A stretch of DNA of 64,000 nt from Lentimonas sp. CC4 (GCF_902728235.1 NZ_CACVBO010000001.1:3922900-3986899), one strand, 5' to 3'; numbered from the stretch's first letter, positions 53,205 to 63,286 are shown. The notes: a model not told the origin generated them from the sequence alone. Numbers and translations: made by a program.

Positions 53205-54407
53205 CTACTGGTCGTCCATACGGATGACCGGGATCTCTACAGCATTTTCAAACATCGCATCTGTATTAATCTCGACGATATCCTCTTCAACCAATGGATC
53301 AGCTTCGACGACTCGAATTTCAACAGGGCCGTTATTAGAAGCAGTCACTGTTGGACCAGTGACGTTGACCGCTGCAGGCTTAGGCGCTACAGGAGCGGCG
53401 ATCGTCTCTGTCTTGGTTGCGATATTGGCAGCGCTACCGGTCGAGCTCACTTTCAACTTCTGCCCAATCTGAATTTTGCGTGGATCGGTAATACCGTTAA
53501 TCGCAAGAAGCTCCGAAGCAGTCATACCATACTGACGTGCGATCGTTGCAGGATATTCACCCGCTTTCACGGTATGGATGCCGCTCGCATCAACTGATGT
53601 AGTCGACACCTTTGGTGCAGGTGTTGGCTTTGGCGCAGTCGAAGTGCGACTCGCAGATGAACCGCTGACAGGGATGACCAGCTGCTCACCAACACGAATC
53701 ATATCAGATGACTTGTTATTGGACGCCTTAATCGCACTGACCGACGTGTTATACTTCGCTGCGATATTAGACAAATTGTCGCCGCCCTTCACCGTGTAAG
53801 TTTCAGTGGCCATGTTATAGTTGGATGGCTGATACGCATCAGCAGTCACAGCACTCACAGTCGCAGTGCTACCTTCGACTGGGATCTGGATTTGCTGACC
53901 GATTTTAAGCACCGAATTCTTATTCAGGCCATTTGCCGCATATAACTCGTTGAGCGAAACATTTTGGCTCTTAGAAATGGCCCACAGGCTATCGCCCTTT
54001 TTCACAGTGTATGTGTCAAACGAGGAACCAGCGACTTCAACGGTTGGAACAACCGACTCGGAGACGATTGGCTCAAGCTGCGGAGTCACTTCGTCGAATT
54101 CAACAAACTCTGTTTCAGGACGATTCGGCGCATAGCGACCATCCGAACTGGCATCAAAGCCGGCGTTAAATGCAGGATCAATCGCACCCCCCTCACGCGT
54201 CGCAGGAATCAACCCCTCCTTGCTCTTCGACACCGTCAAATTCGTGCTGCGAGGTTGTTGATAGCTTTGAGACGATGTTGTCGTCCGATTTTGCTGGTAA
54301 GTTTGTGTCGGCGGCTGCGTCGTGCCACAGCCAGGCACACCGATAAGAACGGCAATAACACCGAGATGGAGACAAAGGACACACCCGAATACTTTTGAAA
54401 TTTTCAT
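53205..54407 (-). CDS. Lipoprotein with three LysM domains
   Basis: 400 residues. A lipoprotein signal (LHLGVIAVLIGVPGC) precedes a low-complexity region and three LysM repeats: YTVKKGDSLWAISKSQNVSL, YTVKGGDNLSNIAAKYNTSV and HTVKAGEYPATIARQYGMTA. A final acidic tail ends EIPVIRMDDQ. It should bind peptidoglycan from the outer or inner membrane. It is inserted between murD and ftsW, in the dcw transcript, which suggests a role in septal wall synthesis or membrane invagination; no peptidase domain is attached. Confidence 0.85.
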   Translation of the reverse strand: MKISKVFGCVLCLHLGVIAVLIGVPGCGTTQPPTQTYQQNRTTTSSQSYQQPRSTNLTVSKSKEGLIPATREGGAIDPAFNAGFDASSDGRYAPNRPETEFVEFDEVTPQLEPIVSESVVPTVEVAGSSFDTYTVKKGDSLWAISKSQNVSLNELYAANGLNKNSVLKIGQQIQIPVEGSTATVSAVTADAYQPSNYNMATETYTVKGGDNLSNIAAKYNTSVSAIKASNNKSSDMIRVGEQLVIPVSGSSASRTSTAPKPTPAPKVSTTSVDASGIHTVKAGEYPATIARQYGMTASELLAINGITDPRKIQIGQKLKVSSTGSAANIATKTETIAAPVAPKPAAVNVTGPTVTASNNGPVEIRVVEADPLVEEDIVEINTDAMFENAVEIPVIRMDDQ

Positions 54408-54443
54408 AATACTATAAAACTGCGATTACCAGTAGTATAGAGA

Positions 54444-55745
54444 CTAACTGGGGCGATGCGCATCCTTCAAACTTAAAACAGTCGAAATAAAGGATTTTCC
54501 ACGGGCGGCATAACTCGGAAATTGATCAAAACTAGCAAAGCCTGGGCTCAGCAAAACAACTGACGGCGCATTTGCTAAAGCCGCTCTGACAGCGGCCTCG
54601 ACGGCTTCAACGAAATCAGGATGCACTTCCACCCGAACATGCAATGGGCATAACACCTCAGCCAAAGACGGAGCACTCACACCATAGACGAATGCTGCCT
54701 CGACTTTTGATGCGACCGATTGTGCAAATGCATCCAAATCGCCACCCTTCCCACTACCGCCACCTATCCAGAAAATAGGGGCATCCAACGCATCTAATGC
54801 CGCCAATGCCGCATGGAAATTCGTCGCTTTGGAGTCATTCCAAAAGGACACCTCGCCCCAAGTCGCCACTTGCGATAAACGATGCGCTGCCAACTGAAAC
54901 ACATTCGCGCTGTCAACCAATGCACCCTCAGGTAAATCTAACGCACTACAAAGCGCGGCCACCAGTGCGAAATTAGTGCGCTGCGGTTGAATGCAAAATG
55001 GCGATTGCGGCGCAAGCGCCTCAACCAACGCCGAATCCCCCTCCACCACAATCGAATTTCGAATATCCACCACTCGCGAATCAAATGCCACCACATCTGC
55101 CCCAAGCACCGAAGGTGCATCTGCCCGTAAACAGCTCAACAATTGAGCTTTAGCTGCAAAATACTCCGTCATCGAATCGTATCGATCCAAATGATCTTCG
55201 GCGAAATTGCTCCAAATCAGCCCATCGAGCTGTAAACCAAGCGGCAATTCCGCCTGAAACGAACTGATCTCACACACCGCAATCGCCTCAGCCTGATTCG
55301 CATCGCTCAGCACGACATCACTCAATGGCGTGCCGATATTACCCGCTTCCATCGCAATCTGCCCAGCAGACTCCAACGCATCGCAGAGCAAAGAAGTGAT
55401 TGTGGTTTTGCCATTCGTGCCCGTCACACCGAGCAAACGCCCCCGCCAGTGCAACGCGGCAAACCCAAGTTCGCTATAACAAGGCAGACCGGAACCTTCC
55501 GCCAACATCCGCCAAGGATGCGTCAGCGCAAACCCAGGACTAAAAATAAACGCATCAAACCCGCTCAGATCATCCTGTAAAAACTCGGATGCCTCGCCCG
55601 CGCCACCTTCATCGAACAGACAGCCATCTAGTCCCAACGCAGCCGCCAATCGCCGAGCGGCTTGACCACTCACACCTGCCCCGAAAATTGCCACACGCTC
55701 ATACGCGCCTGCCATATCGTTTACAGATGAATGAAGTGCTTTCAA
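54444..55745 (-). CDS. murD: UDP-MurNAc-Ala-D-Glu ligase MurD
   Basis: A 433-residue Mur ligase that adds D-glutamate. Motifs: FGAGVSGQAARRLAAALGLD, the P-loop LLGVTGTNGKTTITSLLCDA, EISSFQAELPLGLQLDGLIW, NFAEDHLDRYDS, WNDSKATNFHAALAALDAL and VLLSPGFASFDQF. All are typical for MurD. It begins one base after the mraY stop. Confidence 0.95.
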   Translation of the reverse strand: MKALHSSVNDMAGAYERVAIFGAGVSGQAARRLAAALGLDGCLFDEGGAGEASEFLQDDLSGFDAFIFSPGFALTHPWRMLAEGSGLPCYSELGFAALHWRGRLLGVTGTNGKTTITSLLCDALESAGQIAMEAGNIGTPLSDVVLSDANQAEAIAVCEISSFQAELPLGLQLDGLIWSNFAEDHLDRYDSMTEYFAAKAQLLSCLRADAPSVLGADVVAFDSRVVDIRNSIVVEGDSALVEALAPQSPFCIQPQRTNFALVAALCSALDLPEGALVDSANVFQLAAHRLSQVATWGEVSFWNDSKATNFHAALAALDALDAPIFWIGGGSGKGGDLDAFAQSVASKVEAAFVYGVSAPSLAEVLCPLHVRVEVHPDFVEAVEAAVRAALANAPSVVLLSPGFASFDQFPSYAARGKSFISTVLSLKDAHRPS

Positions 55746-55746
55746 A

Positions 55747-56847
55747 TCAACGGAGTTTCAGGGTTGCCAGTCCGGCCATCGCAAAAATCAGGGATAGAAT
55801 CCAAAAACGGATCACGACCTTGTTCTCGTGCCAGCCTTTAAGCTCAAAGTGGTGGTGAATCGGTGACATCCTAAAAATCCGCTTCTTGCGCAATTTGAAT
55901 GAACCGACTTGCAGGATCACAGACCCCGCTTCCATCACGAAGATGCCTCCAACGATGATCAGCGTCAGCGGTTGATGCACCATGAACGCAATCATACCAA
56001 TGAGACCACCGAGTGCGAGCGAACCAGTATCACCCATAAAGACTTCCGCCGGATGTGAGTTATACCAGAGAAACGCCAAACTCGCTCCGAGTAATGCCGA
56101 GCAAACCACCGCCAACTCACCTGCGCCAGGCAGGTAGCTGATAAACAAATAATCGGCGATGACAACATTGCCCGCAGCATACGCCATAATCGCAAATGCC
56201 AAAGCAGCAGTCACCGTGCAACCAATCGCCAAACCATCGACGCCATCCGTCAAATTAATCGCATTACTCGAACCCGCTAGAATCAGAAACAGGAATGGCA
56301 CCATAAAGAAAAGAGACATCTGCGACCACAACACTTCCTTGTAGAACGGCACCCACAGCTCACGCATACGGTCGGCCGACTCAGGGCACAGCAGCAACAT
56401 TGCCAATGCCACACAGGTCAGTAATCCCTGCCCAGCCAACTTCCAGCGACCAGAAAGCCCGGCGCTATTCTTCTTCACCACTTTCAAATAGTCATCGAGA
56501 AAGCCGATCACCGTCAGGCCGAGATACACGACGAGCCCAGTATACACATATACATTCGGACGCGCCCACAGCACAGAGCTCACAACAACTGAAGCACAAA
56601 TCATCAGCCCCCCCATCGTTGGAGTTTGAGATTTTGAAGCATGCAGCTCGGCCAACTCACCCACCTCATCTTTGGTGCGAAGCGACTGACTCGCACTGAG
56701 CTGACGGAGTTTGGCAAACAACCAAGGCCCCATAATAAAACCAATGCTCAGCGCAGTGAGTCCGGCAAATGCGGCGCGTAGCGTGATGTAACGGAAGAGA
56801 CGGAGCGGCCCGAAATAGGCTTCAAAATCGGCGAGATAACTGAGCAT
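55747..56847 (-). CDS. mraY: Phospho-MurNAc-pentapeptide transferase MraY
   Basis: A 366-residue integral membrane enzyme that makes lipid I from UDP-MurNAc-pentapeptide and undecaprenyl phosphate. Motifs: SKSQTPTMGGLMICASVVVS, GFLDDYLKVVKKNSAGLSGR, NLTDGVDGLAIGCT, WYNSHPAEVFMGDTGSLALG and the end RMSPIHHHFELKGWHENKVV. Normal length. A 61-base gap with AGTGA-rich sequence separates it from murF. Confidence 0.96.
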   Translation of the reverse strand: MLSYLADFEAYFGPLRLFRYITLRAAFAGLTALSIGFIMGPWLFAKLRQLSASQSLRTKDEVGELAELHASKSQTPTMGGLMICASVVVSSVLWARPNVYVYTGLVVYLGLTVIGFLDDYLKVVKKNSAGLSGRWKLAGQGLLTCVALAMLLLCPESADRMRELWVPFYKEVLWSQMSLFFMVPFLFLILAGSSNAINLTDGVDGLAIGCTVTAALAFAIMAYAAGNVVIADYLFISYLPGAGELAVVCSALLGASLAFLWYNSHPAEVFMGDTGSLALGGLIGMIAFMVHQPLTLIIVGGIFVMEAGSVILQVGSFKLRKKRIFRMSPIHHHFELKGWHENKVVIRFWILSLIFAMAGLATLKLR

Positions 56848-56908
56848 TCCTTATAGTGAAGAGTGGTGAAAAAGTGGTAGTGAAAGTGAGTAAACTGGGC
56901 GACCTAAG

Positions 56909-58312
56909 CTAGCCTAAGGTGGTCGGTAAAAGTGTTTCGAGTGCGTAGGAGCGACTGCCCTTCAGAAAGAGTGCTCCAACAAAATCGGCAACGACGGATT
57001 TTATTTTTTCAACATCAGTGCTCCGAGTTAGCTGAGCCGGGTTGGAGCCAGCCTGAATCGCTCCATCATAATATGCCTGCGTGAGCACGTCTGGCCCAAC
57101 AAAGAATGCGCGATCTTCGGGACGCAAACGTAGCTGCTGACCGATCTTCCGATGCAGTGCAATCGCATCGGAGCCAAGTTCATTCATCGCACCCAGCACA
57201 TAGCAACGCGCTTGCTCAACGGGCATCGAACGTCCAAACGCGGCGATGGCATCACGCATCGACGCAGGATTCGCATTGTAACAATCGATATACAAAGTCT
57301 GCTCGCCCTGCGTAGCAATACGGCCGCGTGTCGACGCAGGCTCCCATGCTGCAAGTCGCTCACGAATCACAGCATTAGAGATCCCCAACTCACGCGCGGC
57401 AACGATCGCCAACGCAGCATTCACACAGATCCCCTCACTCGGACTCGCGATTTGAAACAGCTCATCCGTCGATCCGTCGCTTAACTGCAAAGTGCTCTGC
57501 CCCACCCCAGCAACATCTAGGCGATAGCGAATCACACGCTTCGGCTCAGGCGACACAACTTCGTCCACGACCGCAAGCACCAGTGCTCGCTCGGCACATG
57601 CAGTAAATGCAGAATATTGAAACACTGAATTTGGTAGCACCATGGGTGCATGCGCCCGAGAATGGAGCACGAGTTCAGACTTCTCAGCTGCCACTCCCTC
57701 GAGCGACCCCAGCAACTCCAAATGGGCGGAAGCGATATTTGTAATAATGGTCAGATCCGCTTCGATCATCGCACCCAGTGCGGCCATTTCTTTGGGTTGA
57801 TTGATCCCCGCTTCAATCACCGCAAAATCATGCGGCTCGGCATCCAGCCCAAACAAAGTCATCGGCACTCCGATACGATTATTCCAGTTGCCTGCGGTCG
57901 CGTGTGTGCGGCTTTCGCCTAGCAACACACGCAGCATTTCCTTAGTCGAAGTCTTCCCACAGCTTCCAGTAATACCGACAACCGGATTAATAAAACCGTT
58001 GCGAATACCAGCACCAATTGCCCCCATCGCAAGCAGCGAATCCTCGACGAGCAACTGCGGAACTCCTAAATCCTGAGCTCGTTCAACCAACAGCGAACCT
58101 GCGCCACCAGCGACCGCTTGAAGAGCAAACTCATGCCCATCTCGGGCACCACCACTCAATGCCACAAAGCATTCGCCTGGTTTCAATTGACGCGCATCGA
58201 AACAAAACCCTGAGATTGTCGTCGGCAATATAGCACTTTGCCATTTACCGTTTGACCATGCAGCCAATTGTTGAGGATCGAAGCGTGCCAGTGCTGTCCT
58301 CGCCTTATCCAT
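56909..58312 (-). CDS. murF: UDP-MurNAc-tripeptide:D-Ala-D-Ala ligase MurF
   Basis: A 467-residue Mur ligase that adds the D-Ala-D-Ala made by Ddl. Motifs: GFCFDARQLKPGECFVALSG, P-loop VVGITGSCGKTSTKEMLRVL (TGSCGKT), EAGINQPKEMAALGAMIEAD, NIASAHLELLGS and YIDCYNANPASMRDAIAAF. Typical of MurF. The start shares one base with the murE stop. Confidence 0.95.
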   Translation of the reverse strand: MDKARTALARFDPQQLAAWSNGKWQSAILPTTISGFCFDARQLKPGECFVALSGGARDGHEFALQAVAGGAGSLLVERAQDLGVPQLLVEDSLLAMGAIGAGIRNGFINPVVGITGSCGKTSTKEMLRVLLGESRTHATAGNWNNRIGVPMTLFGLDAEPHDFAVIEAGINQPKEMAALGAMIEADLTIITNIASAHLELLGSLEGVAAEKSELVLHSRAHAPMVLPNSVFQYSAFTACAERALVLAVVDEVVSPEPKRVIRYRLDVAGVGQSTLQLSDGSTDELFQIASPSEGICVNAALAIVAARELGISNAVIRERLAAWEPASTRGRIATQGEQTLYIDCYNANPASMRDAIAAFGRSMPVEQARCYVLGAMNELGSDAIALHRKIGQQLRLRPEDRAFFVGPDVLTQAYYDGAIQAGSNPAQLTRSTDVEKIKSVVADFVGALFLKGSRSYALETLLPTTLG

Positions 58313-59805
58313 CAGGAGTTACGTGCGTTAAGTGCTTTGAGGCGGATCAGTTCACCTGCGACCTGGCGGTCATCAAAGGGAATCACCGTGCCATCGAATT
58401 CTTGAAATGTTTCGTGCCCCTTCCCTGCGATCAACACACAGTCATCCGGACCGGCGACATCCAACGCCAATGAAATCGCACGCTTGCGATCATCGATAAA
58501 CGTCACGCGCTGAGCGCAAGCCGGCGTGCAAGCGGCACGCATATCTTCGAAAATTTGCTCGATCGATTCAGAACGTGGATTATCCGAAGTGGCAAATACA
58601 GTTGCCGCACCATCCAACGCAGCACGCAACATCGGTGCACGTTTGCTACGATCACGGTCACCACCACAACCACACACCACGATTAGTTTACCAGGAGTAA
58701 TCTCCCGCAGCATTTCACAAGCATTCTTCAACGCATCATCGGTGTGTGCATAATCAACCAGCACATTGACTGACTGCCCTGCATCGATGCGCTCCATGCG
58801 ACCAGGAACACCAGGAAAACTGGGCAACTCATGCAACAGAGCCAAAATATCGTAGCCCTTCGCACGACCAATAGCCAGTGCTGCGAGTAAGTTACTCACA
58901 TTGTAGCGACCCAATAAAGGTGACACCACAGCTGCCTGCCCTTCTGGCCAAATCAAATCAAATTCAGTGCGATCTGCGAAGAGTTGCACATTCTCAGCAC
59001 GAATCAAAGCACGCTCACTCAGACCGAAAGTCACAGCAGACACACCCCCTGGCAATTCTCCATGCAGACGCGCTCCATACGGACAATCGACATTAATCAC
59101 CGCAGCCTTCGGCACTTTGCCCGTCGCACCAGTAAAGAGTCTTTTCTTCACCTCAAAATACGCCTCCATTGTCTTGTGATAGTCGATGTGGTCTTGCGTC
59201 AAATTCAGGAAAACCGCGACATCGAGATCGAGTCCGTGGATGCGTTTCTGGTCGATCCCATGTGAACTGATTTCCATGACTGCTTCTTCACAACCGTTGT
59301 CCACCATCTGACTGAGAAGCGCATGCACATCGACTGATTCTGGAGTCGTCTTAAACGAGGGCAGCGTGCGCTTGCCCAAATCATAACGAATCGTGCCAAG
59401 CAATCCGACCGAATCGTGACCTCCGATCAAATGCTGCGTCAGCATCGACACGGTCGTCTTACCATTGGTGCCAGTGATGCCTGCAATGCGGAGCTTCTCA
59501 TCGGCATTGCCATAGAAGCGACGTGATACGAGTGCGAGTGTTTCACGCACATCTTTCACCTGAATAAAATCAATAGGAAAATGCGAACCGAGGTCTTGCT
59601 CTGTGATAATCGTGACTGCCCCGCGATCCACAGCCTCCTCTACGTAGTAATTGCCATCTGTGCGTAACCCACCAATCGCAAAGAACAATGCACCGGGCAC
59701 GACGCGACGGCTATCAGTAATCAGACATGTCACGCCACGCTCACCATTACCCTTACGAGCGACAAGCTCGATATCTTCAAACAGCTCCTGAACACTAGGA
59801 TTCAT
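58312..59805 (-). CDS. murE: UDP-MurNAc-dipeptide ligase MurE (meso-DAP type)
   Basis: A 497-residue Mur ligase that adds the third residue of the stem peptide. The P-loop is ITGTNGKTTVSMLTQHLIGG, and VMEISSHGIDQKRIHGLDLD follows. The specificity motif DNPR (about residues 408-411, in TSDNPRSE) indicates meso-diaminopimelate, so the wall is of the Gram-negative DAP type. I use MNPSVQELF as start; the frame extends 38 codons upstream into the end of ftsI but without a recognisable family sequence. Confidence 0.94.
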   Translation of the reverse strand: MNPSVQELFEDIELVARKGNGERGVTCLITDSRRVVPGALFFAIGGLRTDGNYYVEEAVDRGAVTIITEQDLGSHFPIDFIQVKDVRETLALVSRRFYGNADEKLRIAGITGTNGKTTVSMLTQHLIGGHDSVGLLGTIRYDLGKRTLPSFKTTPESVDVHALLSQMVDNGCEEAVMEISSHGIDQKRIHGLDLDVAVFLNLTQDHIDYHKTMEAYFEVKKRLFTGATGKVPKAAVINVDCPYGARLHGELPGGVSAVTFGLSERALIRAENVQLFADRTEFDLIWPEGQAAVVSPLLGRYNVSNLLAALAIGRAKGYDILALLHELPSFPGVPGRMERIDAGQSVNVLVDYAHTDDALKNACEMLREITPGKLIVVCGCGGDRDRSKRAPMLRAALDGAATVFATSDNPRSESIEQIFEDMRAACTPACAQRVTFIDDRKRAISLALDVAGPDDCVLIAGKGHETFQEFDGTVIPFDDRQVAGELIRLKALNARNS

Positions 59806-59890
59806 CGAAAAGCGACGATCACTATTGACTTGGGTGACATTGAGTTTCCGAGAGTAACTTTGACGAGAGCTAACAGATGAAAGCAATGTG

Positions 59891-61705
59891 CTAATTTGAA
59901 ATTCGGCGAGACCGATCATATCGAGAGTGTTCTAAAGCGAGGAAAGATGCGTCCGACTTGACTGGTCGAATGCCTAAATAAGCGATACAGGCTTCCGCAA
60001 TATTACGAAAGGCTGGCGCAGCAACGGAACCACCATAACCAACGCCCTTCGACTGAGGATCATCCACTACAACAGTGATGACCAAAGCAGGTGTATCGGC
60101 TGGAAAAAATCCGCTAAAAGATGCCACGTGATGTTGGCGTGAGTATTTACCATTAATGATCTTTTGAGTCGTGCCAGTTTTTCCGGCGACGGAATAATTC
60201 TCAATAGAAGCCCTGCGTGCAGTGCCCTCGTTACCGACCACATCGACCAGCATATCAGCAACGGTCTTTGCGACTTCAGTAGAGATAACACGGCGTTTTG
60301 CTTTTGGAGAAAAACTCACCACATCATTGCCCGAAAAATCAAAGACTCGCTTAGCAATCAACGGCTCCATCAACACACCCTTATTCGCGATCACGGACAT
60401 CGAACTATGGACCTGCATCGGTGTCGCACTCACAGCATGCCCCATCGGTAAACGTGTGATCGTCAGCCCATCCCAATTCTTAACAGGATGCAGTATGCCG
60501 GAAACTTCGCCGCCCAAATCAAAGCCAGTCTTCTCGCCAAACCCGAATGCTGCCGCATAGTCATGCAACCGATTCTCTCCGAGCATCAGGCCCAAATGCG
60601 CCACCCCACGATTACTTGATTTCACTACGATGTCATGCATCGAAAGCGTTTCATAGATATGGTGATCACCGGGGAGTTTAAGTGAGCGACCCTTATAGCT
60701 AACACGTGACATGCCAGTCTGAAACATATCCTCGGGCTGGACAATCCCCTCATTCAAAGCGGCGGCAGCTGGCACAATCTTAAAGGTCGAGCCAGGCTCA
60801 ATCAAATCAGTCAGCGCACGGTTGCGTTGAGATTCGATAGGATACTTCTTGGTGTCATAAAATTCGTTGGGATCGTAAGTCGGATAGTTCGCCATAGCTA
60901 ACACCGCACCAGTCGATGGCTCACTGACGATGATACTCACGCTCTTGGGATCATACTCCTGAGCTAGACGGGCGATCTCCTTTTCCACGATATGCTGCAC
61001 CATTAGATCGATGCTCAACTCGACATTCAAGCCATCGGTCGGATCGACTTCACGGAACCGGAATTGTGCCAATTCGCGACGACGCCCATCACGTTCAGTT
61101 TCGCGCCAACCATCTTGACCGCGTAGATAGTAATCGAAGAATCGCTCCACCCCCGTGACCGGAGTTTCCTCATAATTGACATACCCTAAAATATGCGCCG
61201 CGAGCTGACCACTGGGATAAGTGCGGCTGTATTTACGATTTCCATACACACCTTTAATTCCCAATGCACGCACGGCCTCGTAGGTATCTTCATCCAGCCC
61301 CTTTGCCAAAGATGCCCACTTAATCAGGCTCACTTCTTGAGCGTGCACCGAACCTTTGCGCGTCTTAGTATCTATCGTCTGCTCAACATCCGCCAATGGC
61401 TTGCCGATCAACTTCGCAAGTTCTGGCAATTTCAAACGATCCTCGTCGCGCACTGACTGCGGATCTACGCCAAGATCAATCGTCGTGCGCGTCGTCGCTA
61501 GTAAGTTCCCGCGGTTATCCACGACGTTACCACGACGCGCCTCAACCACCTGCACCATCTTGCGGTTGCCCTCTACATGCTTCATCAATTCCTTCTGCTC
61601 CCACACGTGCAAGTAGAACAAGCGCCCGATCAACACGCAGAACGCAAAAGCGACTGCGGCCGATACGAGTCCTGCACGTGCAGTAGATACGAAGGCCTTA
61701 CTCAT
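59891..61705 (-). CDS. ftsI: Septal transpeptidase FtsI (class B PBP)
   Basis: 604 residues. A short cytosolic part and one membrane helix (about residues 13-33) precede the PBP dimer domain with VVEARRGNVVDNRGNLLATT. The transpeptidase domain has the three active-site motifs: STFK at 306-309, SSN at 363-365 and KTGT at 509-512. It crosslinks septal peptidoglycan with FtsW in the periplasm. No PASTA domains are attached. Its place after the ftsL-like gene is classical. Confidence 0.95.
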   Translation of the reverse strand: MSKAFVSTARAGLVSAAVAFAFCVLIGRLFYLHVWEQKELMKHVEGNRKMVQVVEARRGNVVDNRGNLLATTRTTIDLGVDPQSVRDEDRLKLPELAKLIGKPLADVEQTIDTKTRKGSVHAQEVSLIKWASLAKGLDEDTYEAVRALGIKGVYGNRKYSRTYPSGQLAAHILGYVNYEETPVTGVERFFDYYLRGQDGWRETERDGRRRELAQFRFREVDPTDGLNVELSIDLMVQHIVEKEIARLAQEYDPKSVSIIVSEPSTGAVLAMANYPTYDPNEFYDTKKYPIESQRNRALTDLIEPGSTFKIVPAAAALNEGIVQPEDMFQTGMSRVSYKGRSLKLPGDHHIYETLSMHDIVVKSSNRGVAHLGLMLGENRLHDYAAAFGFGEKTGFDLGGEVSGILHPVKNWDGLTITRLPMGHAVSATPMQVHSSMSVIANKGVLMEPLIAKRVFDFSGNDVVSFSPKAKRRVISTEVAKTVADMLVDVVGNEGTARRASIENYSVAGKTGTTQKIINGKYSRQHHVASFSGFFPADTPALVITVVVDDPQSKGVGYGGSVAAPAFRNIAEACIAYLGIRPVKSDASFLALEHSRYDRSRRISN

Positions 61706-61715
61706 AGCATCAATT

Positions 61716-61913
61716 CTAAGCGCTGCGCTTTAATGCGTGGCTGTTTTCATAGTGACGCGCGAGGCGGCGTAGCGTGCTACGCGATGGGCACAACGGCTTA
61801 GCATCTCGGGCGCGTTTCGCATTCTGGACAGAGCGACTCCAACGCTCGACAAGCCCTAACACCTCCGCAGGTTGATGCTCACGGCTACGATAATAATCAG
61901 AAGTAACATGCAT
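61716..61913 (-). CDS. Small basic ORF between ftsL-like and ftsI
   Basis: 65 residues, strongly basic (SRSTLRRLARHYENSHALKR), no membrane helix. It fits exactly between its neighbours, with 20 and 10 bases of spacing and the same strand, which argues for a real gene. It has no recognisable family and no clear ribosome-binding sequence. A chance ORF cannot be excluded. Confidence 0.45.
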   Translation of the reverse strand: MHVTSDYYRSREHQPAEVLGLVERWSRSVQNAKRARDAKPLCPSRSTLRRLARHYENSHALKRSA

Positions 61914-61933
61914 AGTAGTATGGGGTTATTCAG

Positions 61934-62311
61934 TTAGCGTTTGGTGTTTAGATCAAGAAAAGCCAAGTCCATCGAAGTTTCGTATGGCTCGGCCACTGCA
62001 TACGAGCGACCAGTGGACACGTTACTCTCACGCACCCAGACGATTTGCGTATCCAGCGATGGACGAAGCGTCCCGGAGACCTTGCCTTGCAACACGACTG
62101 GCTGATGCATGGTGGCGATACGCTCGTCGAGGTAGCGAAGCTTGCGAACCGTCTCGGCAAGTTGCACCTCCACTTTTTGACTACGCTTTGCAGTGCGAGA
62201 AATCTGTTGCTGCATCCACACGATCGCAAAGCCGCTGCAAACAGTGACTACGATCATCGCGATGACAAAAAAGAGAATACGGCTCCGAGCCTTTTGAGAT
62301 ACATTGTTCAT
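61934..62311 (-). CDS. FtsL-like bitopic division protein
   Basis: 125 residues. A basic N-terminus, one membrane helix (ILFFVIAMIVVTVCSGFAIV) and a coiled-coil segment (QISRTAKRSQKVEVQLAETV, KLRYLDERIATM) give the layout of FtsL. The last 45 residues are an extra tail. Sequence similarity to FtsL is always low, so the call rests on layout and on position between rsmH and ftsI. FtsL joins FtsB and FtsQ to activate FtsWI. Confidence 0.65.
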   Translation of the reverse strand: MNNVSQKARSRILFFVIAMIVVTVCSGFAIVWMQQQISRTAKRSQKVEVQLAETVRKLRYLDERIATMHQPVVLQGKVSGTLRPSLDTQIVWVRESNVSTGRSYAVAEPYETSMDLAFLDLNTKR

Positions 62312-62323
62312 GGGGTAGTGGAG

Positions 62324-63286
62324 TTAGTCGTTGGTAAGTTTATGAATCGCGCGCATTCGTGCGCTACGGCTACGTGGATTTATTTTTATTTCCTCTTCAG
62401 AGGGAAGGATCGGACGGGTTGAAACCATTTTCGCTTGAACGACGCGCTCATCCTGAGTGCGAGTGTCGTTGGTATGCTCAGGGCGACCGGCCATTTTACG
62501 GCAAAAGCGCTTTACGATACGGTCTTCGAGCGAGTGAAAGCTAATCGCAGCAAGCACACCACCTGGAGCAAGACGCTCAAAGGCAGCCGGCAGGGCACGC
62601 TCGATTGCCTTCAACTCATCATTCACCTCAATGCGAATTCCTTGAAACGTGCGCGTCGCTGGATTCACCGTCTTGCGTCCGTGTGGAGCCGAGCCGACCG
62701 CTTCCGCAACCAGAGCTGCAAGTGAATGTGTGCGTTGAAGTTTACCTGTGCCACGTGCATCGATAATTGCCTGCACGACACGACGGTGGCGCTTCTCTTC
62801 GCCATAGTTACGAACGGCGCGTAAAAGCCCCTCCTCATCGGAAGTCTCTAGGAACTCGGCAGCGCTGATGCCCTTTGTTGGGTCCATGCGCATATCAACG
62901 GGTGCATCATAACGAAACGAAAAGCCGCGATCAGTTTGATCCAATTGAAACGACGACAAGCCGAAGTCGAAAAGAATACCGTCAAACCCGCTCTCATCCA
63001 AATCAGCGAGATCGCCAAAATTCATGGAGTAGAAGCGAAAACGCTCACCGAATTCATCCGAAACCTGCTGTGCGCGTGCAACCGCATCAGGGTCGCGATC
63101 CGTAGCAACTAAGGTCACACCTTCAGCCGCAGACAGCAAAGCGCGAGTATGACCACCACCACCAAACGTTCCATCAAGAAGCTTTGCACCTGCACGCGGG
63201 CTCAAAAGTTCCAACGTCTCTCTAAATAAGACGGGAACGTGACCACTGAACGCAGCAGGATTCAAAGCATCATCGGCGGAAGACAT
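62324..63286 (-). CDS. rsmH: 16S rRNA C1402 N4-methyltransferase RsmH
   Basis: A 320-residue RsmH (MraW). Motifs: HVPVLFRETLELLSPRAGAK, LDGTFGGGGHTRALL (SAM site), FDGILFDFGLSSFQLDQTDR, GFSFRYDAPVDMRMDP and ISFHSLEDRIVKRF near the end. It modifies the ribosomal decoding centre. Conserved second gene of the dcw cluster. Confidence 0.96.
   Translation of the reverse strand: MSSADDALNPAAFSGHVPVLFRETLELLSPRAGAKLLDGTFGGGGHTRALLSAAEGVTLVATDRDPDAVARAQQVSDEFGERFRFYSMNFGDLADLDESGFDGILFDFGLSSFQLDQTDRGFSFRYDAPVDMRMDPTKGISAAEFLETSDEEGLLRAVRNYGEEKRHRRVVQAIIDARGTGKLQRTHSLAALVAEAVGSAPHGRKTVNPATRTFQGIRIEVNDELKAIERALPAAFERLAPGGVLAAISFHSLEDRIVKRFCRKMAGRPEHTNDTRTQDERVVQAKMVSTRPILPSEEEIKINPRSRSARMRAIHKLTND

Noticed and set aside
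56850..56896. AGTGA-rich stretch between mraY and murF, similar to one after thyA (33779-33805)
   Set aside because: Units are irregular and short; too weak to call a repeat family.
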